From contig CAIQCE010000344.1 of NCBI GenBank assembly GCA_903870185.1, positions 1 to 13,977 on the forward strand: DNA of 13,977 bases, read 5' to 3'. Below the pieces are notes generated by a model. The model saw only the letters and a program-made list of their open reading frames with translations, did not search any database and was not told the origin of the DNA. Source of the stretch: an uncultured Gammaproteobacteria bacterium. GTDB taxonomy: Bacteria; Pseudomonadota; Gammaproteobacteria; Coxiellales; Coxiellaceae. The translations under genes were made by a program, and so were the position numbers. Below are positions 1 through 7,644 of this stretch, one piece after another. The first letter of the stretch is position 1. Each line of letters opens with the position of its first letter.

Positions 1-442
1 GGGTCGTTATAATGATAAGAATTTAGCACTCTATTTAGAAGGCAACTGTGATTTTAAGGATATTATTCAAGAGAGTAACTCCAGACTGAGTTTTATTGGT
101 TCAGGAAAACATGTTAAACATCCCATTGATTTGCTTCAAAGTGATGAATTTGAAAAGCTTATTAAATATGCACGAACTCAATTTGATCGAATTGTCATAG
201 ATACAGCGCCTGTTTTATCAGTGATAGATGCGATTTTGATTGCAAGACATACGGATGTTAACCTTTTTGTTGTCGATAGAATAACGGAGCGCTTTAATGA
301 TGTTAGACGAGCAATTAAAATGCTGCAATCACATGCTATTACTGTCGATGGTTTTGTGCTGAATCATAAAAGACCTCATTTATCTGGAACTGGTTATTAT
401 TATGGATATAAATATGCATCTACTGGTAGATCATCTGAATAA
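1..442 (+). CDS. Polysaccharide tyrosine autokinase (BY-kinase, Wzc/CpsD type), C-terminal part only
   Basis: The frame is open from base 2 to the stop at 442, giving 146 residues with no start, so the gene begins upstream. Visible residues 62-72 (DRIVIDTAPVL) match the Walker B-like aspartate motif of bacterial tyrosine kinases, followed by the usual D-A and V(V)D blocks. The chain ends in a tyrosine cluster (Tyr132, 133, 134, 136 and 138), the known autophosphorylation tail of this family. In known systems this membrane-linked kinase cycles between phosphorylated states to control polymer length and export of capsule or O-antigen. The Walker A motif and any Wzz-like membrane domain would lie upstream and cannot be judged. 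A TTG at 131 is in frame but is internal, because similarity continues before it. Its place ahead of sugar-nucleotide genes fits a polysaccharide locus. The family call is secure; its exact polymer is unknown. Confidence 0.88.
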   Translation, partial: GRYNDKNLALYLEGNCDFKDIIQESNSRLSFIGSGKHVKHPIDLLQSDEFEKLIKYARTQFDRIVIDTAPVLSVIDAILIARHTDVNLFVVDRITERFNDVRRAIKMLQSHAITVDGFVLNHKRPHLSGTGYYYGYKYASTGRSSE

Positions 443-546
443 TCATCGAAGTGATAAAGAAAAAAATCAGGACCTAGTAGTTAAAATTGAAAATGATTTT
501 GATATATGCTTTATAGAATAGGTGAATAAAATAAAAGGATTTAATT

Positions 547-1500
547 ATGAAATGTTTAGTCACAGGGGGTGCTGGATTTATTGGATCAAATTTGGTAAAA
601 AAATTGATTTCACAAGGTGCAGAAGTTGCAGTTATTGATAATTTATTATCTGGGCATTCAGGAAATCTTTCATTTTTGCCCAGTGCCCAATTTGTTCAGG
701 GTGATATAAGAGACCCACTTTTACTTGAGAGAATGACTCGAGATGTAGACGTTATATTCCACTTGGCTGCGGCGGTGGGTAATAAGCGATCTATTCATAA
801 TCCATTTTTGGATGCTGATATTAATGTCATGGGGACTCTTCAAGTATTAGAGGCTGCTCGAAAAAATCGAGTTAAAAAAGTCGTATTTTCCTCATCGGCG
901 GGGACATTCGGCGAGCTCAAATATCTTCCTATAAATGAATCTCATCCAGCTGAACCTAGAACCCCCTACGGATGTTCTAAGCTTTATGCTGAAAAAGTAG
1001 GTTTAGCTTATGCGGATCTCTATGGGATAGAGGTCGTGTGCTTGCGCTATTTTAATGTGTTTGGACCTAATCAGCGCTTTGATGAATACGGAAATGTGAT
1101 ACCTATCTTTGTTTTTAATTTACTAAATGGTCGAAAAATTTTGATTCATGGTGATGGTGAGCAAACTCGTGATTTTGTGAATGTGGCTGATGTTGTGAAT
1201 GCCAATATCCAATCAGCAAGGACACAAGGATTATCAGGTGCCTTTAATATTGCCAGCGGAACTTGTATTTCTATTAATCAATTAGTCCATGAGCTTTCTT
1301 TGATTTCTGAAACAGCTCCTGTCATTGAATATGTAGCTCCTCCTCCTGGAAATGTAAGAGAAAGTTTAGCTGATATTTCAGCGGCGCAGCAAGCATTCGG
1401 TTATCAGCCAAGTGCAGACTTTAAAAAAGCATTAAAAGAATATTATCAGTGGGCATTAACAGAAGTTAAAAAAACTAGCTTGCAATGTGTGGTGGCATGA
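547..1500 (+). CDS. NAD-dependent nucleotide-sugar epimerase, GalE/WbpP-like extended SDR
   Basis: This 317-residue protein is a cytoplasmic extended short-chain dehydrogenase. The Rossmann motif GGAGFIGSN has its glycines at 7, 10 and 13. The catalytic region shows SSSAG at 115-119 and YGCSK with Tyr141 and Lys145, and the later block GDGEQTRDFVNVADV is typical of GalE/WbpP relatives. Such enzymes interconvert C4 of UDP-Glc/Gal or UDP-GlcNAc/GalNAc, but related proteins act on other NDP-sugars, so the substrate is not settled. The motif that reads SSxAVYG in many relatives is SSAGTFG here, with Phe in place of Tyr. ATG 547 has an AAAGGA ribosome site at 534-539. The stop overlaps the next gene (ATGA at 1497-1500), so the two are probably translationally coupled. 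It is a distant paralogue of the galE gene on the other strand at 6114-7088. Confidence 0.9.
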   Translation: MKCLVTGGAGFIGSNLVKKLISQGAEVAVIDNLLSGHSGNLSFLPSAQFVQGDIRDPLLLERMTRDVDVIFHLAAAVGNKRSIHNPFLDADINVMGTLQVLEAARKNRVKKVVFSSSAGTFGELKYLPINESHPAEPRTPYGCSKLYAEKVGLAYADLYGIEVVCLRYFNVFGPNQRFDEYGNVIPIFVFNLLNGRKILIHGDGEQTRDFVNVADVVNANIQSARTQGLSGAFNIASGTCISINQLVHELSLISETAPVIEYVAPPPGNVRESLADISAAQQAFGYQPSADFKKALKEYYQWALTEVKKTSLQCVVA

Positions 1501-2723
1501 GAATATTGATCGTAACTCAGTACTTTTGGCCTGAGTCTTTTCGTATTAATGATATTGCACAAGGACTTGTAGAATTAGGCCATGAAGTTGTTGTATTAAC
1601 TGGAAAGCCTAATTATCCAGCAGGTGTTTTTTATCCTGGTTATAGTTTTTTTGGTCAGACTGAGGAAGACTTAGGACCTATTAAAATATATCGTGTTCCA
1701 CTGATTCCCAGGGGAAAGAAAAAAGGACTTCAATTAATACTTAACTATTTATCATTCGCATTTTTTGCAAGCATCAAAGGAATATTTAAAGCAAAAGGCG
1801 CTGATGTAGTATTGGTTTATGAACCATCTCCGATAACGGTAGGAATTCCTGCCATTGTTATAAAAAAATTTTTGAAAGTACCCATTTTGTTTTGGGTTCA
1901 GGATCTTTGGCCAGAGACATTAACTGCGGTTAATATCATCCGCTCTAAAAGAATACTCGGGTGGGTGAGAGCTTTAGTTAAGATGATCTATAGTCAAAGT
2001 GATTATATTTTAACGACTTCACGTGCATATTTTGATCCAATTCTAAAATTAGATGTCTCAAAAGATAAATTGCGCTATTTCCCACAGACAGCTGAATCGA
2101 TTTATCAATCATTAGATCGATCAGAATGTGAAAAGGAGGATGCTTTATTTCCAAAAGGCTTTCGTGTTTTATTCTCGGGTAATATTGGCATAGCTCAAGA
2201 TGTGGGGAATATTCTAGAAGCAGCCATTTTATTGAAGGACCATCCTGAAATTAAGTGGATCTTTCTTGGGGATGGTTCAAAGCGTGAGTGGCTGGAAGCT
2301 CAGATAAAAGAACAAGGATTAGAGAATACAGTTTATTGGTTAGGCCAGCACCCAGTCAGTAGTATGTCTAAATTCTATGCTTGCTCAGATGTTTTATTGG
2401 TTAGTCTGAAAAAAGATCCACTTTTTGCTTTAACGATCCCAGCTAAGATACAATCCTATCTAGTTTGCAAAAAGCCTATTATTGCAGCTTTAGATGGAGA
2501 GGGCGCAAATATTATTCAAGAAGCCAATGCGGGACTTGCCGTGGAAAGTGGAAATCCAAAATTATTGGCTGATGCTGTGTTAGAAATGAAATCTTTATCA
2601 CAAGATCAACTGGATGAATTGGGTTCCAACGGACATCGATATTATGAAAGTCACTTCCAACGTGATAATTTATTAAATCAATTAAATGATTGGATGATTG
2701 AGCTAAAAGGGCAAGCTATTTAA
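1497..2723 (+). CDS. WbuB/WbjE-like glycosyltransferase (GT4 family)
   Basis: The product (408 residues) begins MRILIVTQYFWPE, the hallmark N terminus of the WbuB/WbjE group, and carries FWVQDLWPETL around 132-142, also typical of them. Characterised relatives transfer N-acetyl-L-fucosamine or a similar 6-deoxy amino sugar from UDP to a lipid-linked O-antigen or capsule repeat on the cytoplasmic face of the membrane. The C-terminal half has the nucleotide-binding fold of GT-B enzymes, including FSGNIGIAQD near 217-226 and IPAKIQSYL further on. I chose ATG 1497 over the in-frame ATG 1485: the protein family starts at MRIL, and 1497 forms an ATGA overlap with the preceding stop. The Shine-Dalgarno signal is weak there, consistent with coupled translation. 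Its stop TAA shares its last base with the next ATG. The donor sugar is inferred from the neighbouring genes, not seen. Confidence 0.88.
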   Translation: MRILIVTQYFWPESFRINDIAQGLVELGHEVVVLTGKPNYPAGVFYPGYSFFGQTEEDLGPIKIYRVPLIPRGKKKGLQLILNYLSFAFFASIKGIFKAKGADVVLVYEPSPITVGIPAIVIKKFLKVPILFWVQDLWPETLTAVNIIRSKRILGWVRALVKMIYSQSDYILTTSRAYFDPILKLDVSKDKLRYFPQTAESIYQSLDRSECEKEDALFPKGFRVLFSGNIGIAQDVGNILEAAILLKDHPEIKWIFLGDGSKREWLEAQIKEQGLENTVYWLGQHPVSSMSKFYACSDVLLVSLKKDPLFALTIPAKIQSYLVCKKPIIAALDGEGANIIQEANAGLAVESGNPKLLADAVLEMKSLSQDQLDELGSNGHRYYESHFQRDNLLNQLNDWMIELKGQAI

Positions 2724-3604
2724 TGAAAATATTAATTTTGGGTGGCGATGGTATGGTCGGCCATCAGTTATTCTTAGGGATGAGAGAAAGGCACGATGTT
2801 CGGGTTACTCTTCGTCAATCCAAGGATATCTATAAAGACTTAAATTTATTCAATGCATCTAATAGTTATTATGAAATAGATGCAGCAGAAGCAGATCATC
2901 TGACTTCTATTCTGGATGAATTCCAACCAGATGCTGTAATTAATGCTATTGGTGTTATTAAGCAAAGACCGAGCACCAAAGATACTATTGCTAACATTGT
3001 CGTTAATGCACTGGCACCTAACCAAATTGAAGTTCTCTGTAGTCAACGTAATATCCGATTTGTACATTTCAGTACAGATTGTGTTTTTTCAGGCTCAAAA
3101 GGTAATTATAAAGAGACTGATTTATCAGATGCCAAAGATGTTTATGGTAAGACCAAATATTTGGGTGAAGTGAATACCCCATCCAGTATTACTATACGGA
3201 CTTCATTTATTGGGCTAGAACTTAACCGAAAAGCTAGTTTATTGGAATGGTTTCTTTCTCAATCTGGGAGAATAAAGGGATATAGGAAAGCAATTTTTAG
3301 TGGGCTTACAACGATTGAAATGAGCAAAGTAGTGGAAATGGTGCTTGTAAAATTTCCGGAGCTTCATGGGGTTTGGCATGTAGCCAGTCAGCCAATTAAT
3401 AAGTATGAGTTGTTAACAAGAATCAGTACTGCATTAAATCGGAAAGATGTGGAGGTTGAGCCAGACGATCAATTAATCTGTGATCGAAGTTTAAATGCAG
3501 AGACATTTTATGAGGCGACGAATTATAAACAACCTGCCTGGGATCATATGATTGCAGATTTGGTCTTGGAAATGAAAAACAGAGAAAAACAAGGAATGAA
3601 ATGA
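2723..3604 (+). CDS. RmlD-like sugar-nucleotide reductase (SDR), candidate UDP-4-keto-6-deoxy-HexNAc reductase
   Basis: This 293-residue SDR has GGDGMVGH at 7-14, FSTDCVFSG at 116-124 and YGKTK with Tyr141 and Lys145, the pattern of dTDP-4-dehydrorhamnose reductases. Its position between a WbuB-type transferase and a UDP-GlcNAc 2-epimerase suggests it reduces a UDP-2-acetamido-2,6-dideoxy-4-hexulose rather than a dTDP-sugar. The FnlB/CapF/WbjC enzymes of the L-FucNAc pathway are about 370 residues because of a C-terminal cupin that does the C3 epimerisation. That domain is absent here, so the protein resembles the shorter WbvR-type reductase of the L-RhaNAc/L-QuiNAc route. The gene starts one base inside the previous stop (TAATG at 2721-2725) with AAAAGG at 2705-2710, and ends in an ATGA overlap with the next gene. 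The reductase fold is certain; the substrate is inferred. Confidence 0.87.
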   Translation: MKILILGGDGMVGHQLFLGMRERHDVRVTLRQSKDIYKDLNLFNASNSYYEIDAAEADHLTSILDEFQPDAVINAIGVIKQRPSTKDTIANIVVNALAPNQIEVLCSQRNIRFVHFSTDCVFSGSKGNYKETDLSDAKDVYGKTKYLGEVNTPSSITIRTSFIGLELNRKASLLEWFLSQSGRIKGYRKAIFSGLTTIEMSKVVEMVLVKFPELHGVWHVASQPINKYELLTRISTALNRKDVEVEPDDQLICDRSLNAETFYEATNYKQPAWDHMIADLVLEMKNREKQGMK

Positions 3605-4755
3605 AACCGATTAAGGTAATGACCATTGTAGGGACGAGGCCGGAAATTATTAAATTAAGCCGAGTTATTGCTGAGTTAGATAAGCATACAAATCACGTGT
3701 TGGTTCATACCAATCAAAATTTTGATTTTGAATTGAACGAGATTTTTTTTAAGGAACTTGAGATCCGAAAGCCTGATCATTTTTTAAATGTGAATACAGG
3801 AGTTGCTGCCCAAGCGATTGGGGACATTATTATCAAAGCAGATCAAATCCTGGAGCAAGAAAAGCCGGATGCGGTGCTTCTTTATGGAGATACCAATAGT
3901 TGTTTATCAGCTATTTCAGCTAAACGTAAACAGATTCCTGTATTTCATATGGAAGCAGGTAACAGATGTTTTGATCAGAGAGTTCCAGAAGAAATTAATC
4001 GAAAAATCATTGATCATATTAGTGATATTAATATGACTTTATCTGAGCATGCTCGTCGATATTTAATAGCAGAGGGATTGAGGCCTGAAACTGTTTTTAA
4101 GATTGGCTCCTCAATGAAAGAAGTGTTTCAATATTATCAAACTAATATTGAGGCTTCTCCGATCTTGAATGAACTTAAGATATCTTCTAAGCAGTATTTC
4201 TTAGTGAGTGTGCATCGAGAAGAAAATGTCGATACTCAAGAAAATCTCGTCCAGATAATACAATCGCTAAATGCTATAGTTGAAAAATATCAATTTCCAA
4301 TTGTAGTTTCAACTCATCCTAGAACAAGAATGCGTTTGGAGGCCTTGGAAAAGACAGATGCTAATCTTAAAATTGACCCCAAAATCGATTTTTTAAAACC
4401 ATTTGGCTTCTTAGGCTATGCAAAGCTACAGAAAGAGGCTTTTTGTGTGCTTTCAGATAGTGGCAGCCTTACTGAAGATTCCAGTGTTATGAAATTCCCA
4501 GGGGTTATGCTTCGTCATACGCACGAGCGTCCTGAAGGAATGGATATTACAACGGTTGTGATGGGAGGTTTAACAAAGAATAGAGTTTTTCGTGCAATTG
4601 ATGTTGCGACAGAAGGATATCAAAATGGAGAATCAGAGTTTCCTATGGTTCCAGATTATGATGTTTCAAATGTTTCAAAAAAGGTATTGCGATTAATTAT
4701 TAGCTATACAGATTATATAAATGATACTGTTTGGCATAAACCAAGGAATTCTTAA
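3601..4755 (+). CDS. Non-hydrolysing UDP-N-acetylglucosamine 2-epimerase homologue (WecB/FnlC/WbjD/WbvD type)
   Basis: The 384-residue product starts with VGTRPEIIKLS near 10-20, the classic opening of this GT-B-like epimerase family. Expected catalytic positions are visible: Asp97 in YGDTNS, Glu118 in HMEAGNR, Glu130/Glu131 in RVPEEINRK, and His205 in SVHREEN. The family inverts C2 of UDP-HexNAc sugars in the cytoplasm. WecB makes UDP-ManNAc, whereas FnlC/WbjD/WbvD relatives act on 6-deoxy L-sugars at the end of the L-FucNAc or L-QuiNAc pathway. The adjacent reductase and WbuB-type transferase favour the second role. The start ATG 3601 overlaps the previous stop (ATGA) and has AAGGA at 3591-3595 at good spacing. 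The stop codon abuts the next start. WecB-like ManNAc synthesis remains a possible alternative. Confidence 0.92.
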   Translation: MKPIKVMTIVGTRPEIIKLSRVIAELDKHTNHVLVHTNQNFDFELNEIFFKELEIRKPDHFLNVNTGVAAQAIGDIIIKADQILEQEKPDAVLLYGDTNSCLSAISAKRKQIPVFHMEAGNRCFDQRVPEEINRKIIDHISDINMTLSEHARRYLIAEGLRPETVFKIGSSMKEVFQYYQTNIEASPILNELKISSKQYFLVSVHREENVDTQENLVQIIQSLNAIVEKYQFPIVVSTHPRTRMRLEALEKTDANLKIDPKIDFLKPFGFLGYAKLQKEAFCVLSDSGSLTEDSSVMKFPGVMLRHTHERPEGMDITTVVMGGLTKNRVFRAIDVATEGYQNGESEFPMVPDYDVSNVSKKVLRLIISYTDYINDTVWHKPRNS

Positions 4756-5907
4756 ATGCTTATTCCCTACGCACGTCAGAATATTACGGATCAAGACTTG
4801 CATGAAGTTCAAAAAGTCTTGCGATCACTCTGGCTTACACAAGGTCCTACTATTGATGAATTTGAAAAGGCAATTGCCGATTATTGTGGAGCTGAGCATG
4901 CAGTGTCTGTTTCTAATGCGACGTCGGGATTGCATATCGCCTGTCTCGCCCTTGGTTTAGGAGAGGGGGATAGACTTTGGACCTCCCCTAATTCTTTTGT
5001 GGCTTCAGCTAACTGTGCTCTATATTGTAATGCTAAGGTTGATTTTGTTGATATAGATCCAAGAACTTACAATATGTGCCCGGAAGCATTGGCTCGAAAA
5101 TTAGAACAGGCCAAGCGAGATAACCAATTGCCAAAGATTGTAATCCCTGTTCACTTTAGTGGGCAATCGGCTGATATGAAAGCCATTAGAGCCCTGGCAG
5201 ATCAATATCATTTCCATATTATTGAGGATGCTTCACATGCTATTGGAGGCTCTTATTTAGACGATAAAATTGGGCATAATCAATTTTCTGATATCACTGT
5301 ATTCAGCTTTCATCCTGTGAAAATCATCACTACAGGTGAGGGTGGAATGCTTTTGACTAATAATAAAGAATTGTTTCAGAAATTATTTCGTCTTCGAAGC
5401 CATGGGATTACTCGTGATCCTGAGTTTATGGTAGGTGAGAGCGAAGGCCCTTGGTATTACCAACAGACATTGTTGGGTTACAACTATAGAATGACAGATA
5501 TTCAAGCTGCACTGGGCTTGAGTCAGATGCAGCGATTGGACCAAAATATTGCTAGAAGGCGAGAGATCGCAAGGTGTTATCATCAAGAATTAAAAAAATT
5601 GCCGATCACGCTGCCTTGGCAAAATCAAGATGCTAAATCGGCTTGGCATTTGTACGTGATTCAGACTGAAAGTGAAAGAAAACGATTGGAGTTGTTCAAC
5701 AGTCTTCGAGAAGCGCAAATTAGTGTGAATGTTCATTACATTCCTATTCATCTTCAGCCTTATTATCGATCTTTAGGTTTTAAGCCTGGGGATTTTCCTA
5801 TAGCGGAGGCATATTATCAGAGAGCCATTAGTATTCCGATGTTCTATGGGCTTACAGATAGTGAGCAGGAATATGTGATAGAGACTTTGGAAAAATGCCT
5901 CAAATGA
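4756..5907 (+). CDS. PseC-like UDP-4-keto-6-deoxy-amino-sugar aminotransferase (DegT/DnrJ/EryC1/StrS family)
   Basis: This PLP enzyme (383 residues) has IPYARQNITDQD at its start and LTQGPTIDEFE near 27-37, which closely fit PseC-type proteins. The ED pair at 157-158 binds the PLP ring, and Lys189 in FSFHPVKIITTGEGG is the Schiff-base lysine. PseC moves an amino group from glutamate to C4 of UDP-2-acetamido-2,6-dideoxy-beta-L-arabino-hexos-4-ulose in pseudaminic acid synthesis. No other pse gene lies in the window, so the product may instead be another 4-amino-4,6-dideoxy sugar, and the exact substrate is open. The gene abuts the preceding stop and has AAGGA at 4743-4747. It is the last gene of the + strand polysaccharide run; the next gene, galE, is convergent. 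Family call is strong, PseC function moderate. Confidence 0.85.
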   Translation: MLIPYARQNITDQDLHEVQKVLRSLWLTQGPTIDEFEKAIADYCGAEHAVSVSNATSGLHIACLALGLGEGDRLWTSPNSFVASANCALYCNAKVDFVDIDPRTYNMCPEALARKLEQAKRDNQLPKIVIPVHFSGQSADMKAIRALADQYHFHIIEDASHAIGGSYLDDKIGHNQFSDITVFSFHPVKIITTGEGGMLLTNNKELFQKLFRLRSHGITRDPEFMVGESEGPWYYQQTLLGYNYRMTDIQAALGLSQMQRLDQNIARRREIARCYHQELKKLPITLPWQNQDAKSAWHLYVIQTESERKRLELFNSLREAQISVNVHYIPIHLQPYYRSLGFKPGDFPIAEAYYQRAISIPMFYGLTDSEQEYVIETLEKCLK

Positions 5908-6113
5908 TTTATTTTGAATATTTTTGAAAGATTTTTTGGTGTATGTAATCTTGGAGAGTATGATTCCTAGAATCAAAGCTCTATTTTGATGGACCGAGTG
6001 ATTTCCAAAATATAAATAGGAGAGAGCAGCTGCAAGGTGTGCTTATAATTTATTCTCATCAAAAATCGCGAATTACATCATGAGATTGTTAAAAAAAATA
6101 ATGTAAGCAGACC

Positions 6114-7088
6114 CTAGTGTGTCTTTTTGCACCATGCCCATGCATCAGCAATAATCTGCTCAATTTTGGAATGCACAGGGCACCATCCTAATTCTTGGGT
6201 GGTCAGAGTGGGATCTGCCACCAAAATTGCAGGATCTCCAGGGCGACGGTCTGCGATTTTATATTGGAGTTTTTGCTGAGTAATTTGTTCCGCCGCTTTG
6301 ATGATTTCTAAGACAGAGATCCCGTTTTGAGTGCCAAGATTGTATACTCGAAATCCCTCTTTAGTTTTAAGGGACTTTAAAGCTAATGCATGAGCTTCAC
6401 AGAGATCCAATACATGAATATAGTCACGTAAGCAAGTTCCGTCTCGGGTTTCATAGTCGTTTCCATAAACATTTAATGTTCCCCCAGTTTTAATTGCCTC
6501 TAATAATAAGGGTATGAGGTGTGTTTCAGGGCTATGTCTTTCTCCTAGATTATTTTTAACATCAGCCCCTGCTGCATTGAAATAACGAAGAGTGACCACT
6601 CTAAAGCCATAGGTTGTCGCGTAGTCTTTTAGTATAGATTCAATCATTAACTTGCTTTGACCATAAGGATTGACGGGATTAGCGGGGTAAGAGACTGGAA
6701 TTGGGACTATGGTTGGGTTTCCATAGACTGCTGCTGTTGAGGAAAATACTAGATTACGAACCTGATGTTGATGCATCACTGTTAAGAGATTAAGCGCACC
6801 TATTAAATTACTCCGATAATAGAGCTCAGGGTTTTTAACGGACTCTCCTACGAGACTGAGAGCTGCAAAATGCATGACAGCTTCAATGTCGGGAATCTTT
6901 GAGAAGCAATCTTCAATTTCATCAAAATTCAAAAGATTAGCTTCAAAGACAGATATACCTGTTGGGATAGAGTCTCGGTGGCCAGTGGAGAAATTATCCA
7001 GCACAGCAACCTTGAAGCCCCTATCCAATAGATATCGAACCATATGTGAGCCAATATAACCGGCTCCACCCACTAGGAGTATAGTCAT
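6114..7088 (-). CDS. galE: UDP-glucose 4-epimerase
   Basis: The 324-residue protein is a full-length GalE. It has GGAGYIGSH at 7-15 for NAD binding, SSTAAVYG at 116-123, and YGQSK with catalytic Tyr142 and Lys146. RYFNAAGAD and RDYIHVLDL follow as in classic GalE. It interconverts UDP-glucose and UDP-galactose in the cytoplasm, supplying galactose for surface glycans. It is slightly shorter than the E. coli enzyme (338), near the Bacillus-type length. The start has an AGGGA site about eight bases upstream. The gene lies 34 bp downstream of smpB on the same strand and could be co-transcribed with it. It sits exactly between the polysaccharide operon and the housekeeping block, and converges on the last polysaccharide gene. 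No clear terminator was seen in the 206 bp between them. Confidence 0.95.
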   Translation of the reverse strand: MTILLVGGAGYIGSHMVRYLLDRGFKVAVLDNFSTGHRDSIPTGISVFEANLLNFDEIEDCFSKIPDIEAVMHFAALSLVGESVKNPELYYRSNLIGALNLLTVMHQHQVRNLVFSSTAAVYGNPTIVPIPVSYPANPVNPYGQSKLMIESILKDYATTYGFRVVTLRYFNAAGADVKNNLGERHSPETHLIPLLLEAIKTGGTLNVYGNDYETRDGTCLRDYIHVLDLCEAHALALKSLKTKEGFRVYNLGTQNGISVLEIIKAAEQITQQKLQYKIADRRPGDPAILVADPTLTTQELGWCPVHSKIEQIIADAWAWCKKTH

Positions 7089-7122
7089 TGCATATATCCC
7101 TATAAAATATCTTTACTGAAAA

Positions 7123-7584
7123 TTAACGCTTTAATAAGCGCTGTCGTTCTCGATTCCAATCACGTTCTTTCTCACTAGCTCGTTTGTCATGCGATTTTTT
7201 TCCTTTAGCAAGAGCGAGTTCGAGTTTTACGCGGTTTTTACACCAGTGCAGGTTGACAGGTGTGATAGTATAACCTTCTCTCTGCACAGCAGTCTTTAAT
7301 TGATCCAATTCTTTTCGATTGAGTAAAATTTTACGAGTTCGGGTAGGGTCAGGTTCAATATGAGTGGAGGCATTTTCTAGAGGAGAAATATGAGCGCCCA
7401 GCAGCCAGGCTTCATCATCTTTAATAATGACGTAGCTTTCCTTAAGTTGCCCACGCCCGGCCCTCAGGCTTTTAACTTCCCAGCCCTCTAAGACCAGCCC
7501 TCCCTCAAAAAATTCCTCTAAAAGGTAATCGTGGCGAGACTTTTTATTTTCAACAATTCGGTTTGGGGTGGTTTTCTTGTTCAT
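7123..7584 (-). CDS. smpB: SsrA (tmRNA)-binding protein SmpB
   Basis: The 153-residue product matches SmpB throughout. It has the oligonucleotide-binding core with GWEVKSLRAGRGQL at 34-47, the AHISPLENAS block at 64-73, and LELALAKGKKSHDKR at 121-135, followed by a basic C-terminal tail that becomes helical inside the ribosome. SmpB brings tmRNA to stalled ribosomes for trans-translation. The tmRNA gene (ssrA) is not within this window. The gene is divergent from ratA, as in E. coli and many gammaproteobacteria, and galE follows 34 bp downstream. The ribosome site is weak (GAAG just before ATG). Confidence 0.97.
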   Translation of the reverse strand: MNKKTTPNRIVENKKSRHDYLLEEFFEGGLVLEGWEVKSLRAGRGQLKESYVIIKDDEAWLLGAHISPLENASTHIEPDPTRTRKILLNRKELDQLKTAVQREGYTITPVNLHWCKNRVKLELALAKGKKSHDKRASEKERDWNRERQRLLKR

Positions 7585-7644
7585 AATCTTCGATATACTA
7601 GCAGCCTGTCACAAAGACCACAATCTAGGAGCTTAAGGTATTCC
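7585..7644. promoter_or_regulatory. Divergent smpB/ratA promoter region
   Basis: This 60 bp gap between the two divergent starts must hold the promoters of smpB (minus) and ratA (plus). TATACT at 7594-7599 is a good -10 hexamer on the + strand. The same stretch read on the minus strand gives TAGTATA, so the two -10 elements may overlap. I could not find a convincing -35 for either. The ratA ribosome site TAAGG lies at 7634-7638. Confidence 0.35.

Noticed and set aside
487..517. TTGAAA (487-492) and TATAGA (512-517) as a promoter for the sugar operon
   Set aside because: Spacing is 19 bp and such words are frequent in this AT-rich gap; the operon may simply continue from the kinase gene.
1485..1496. 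Earlier in-frame ATG (1485) for the WbuB-like transferase
   Set aside because: It adds MCGG, has no ribosome site, and the family starts at MRIL; ATG 1497 forms a normal ATGA coupling.
2846..3173. Other-frame reading frames inside the RmlD-like reductase
   Set aside because: They sit wholly inside a clear gene, with no start signals or recognisable protein features.
5961..5975. TGATTC-CTA-GAATCA hairpin as terminator of the polysaccharide operon
   Set aside because: The stem is only six pairs with a three-base loop and low GC, and the following tract CTATTTT begins six bases after it; not convincing.
7531..7644. Longer reading of ratA starting inside smpB
   Set aside because: The extra 38 residues are antisense to smpB and match nothing in RatA; ATG 7645 has a good ribosome site and the conserved N terminus.
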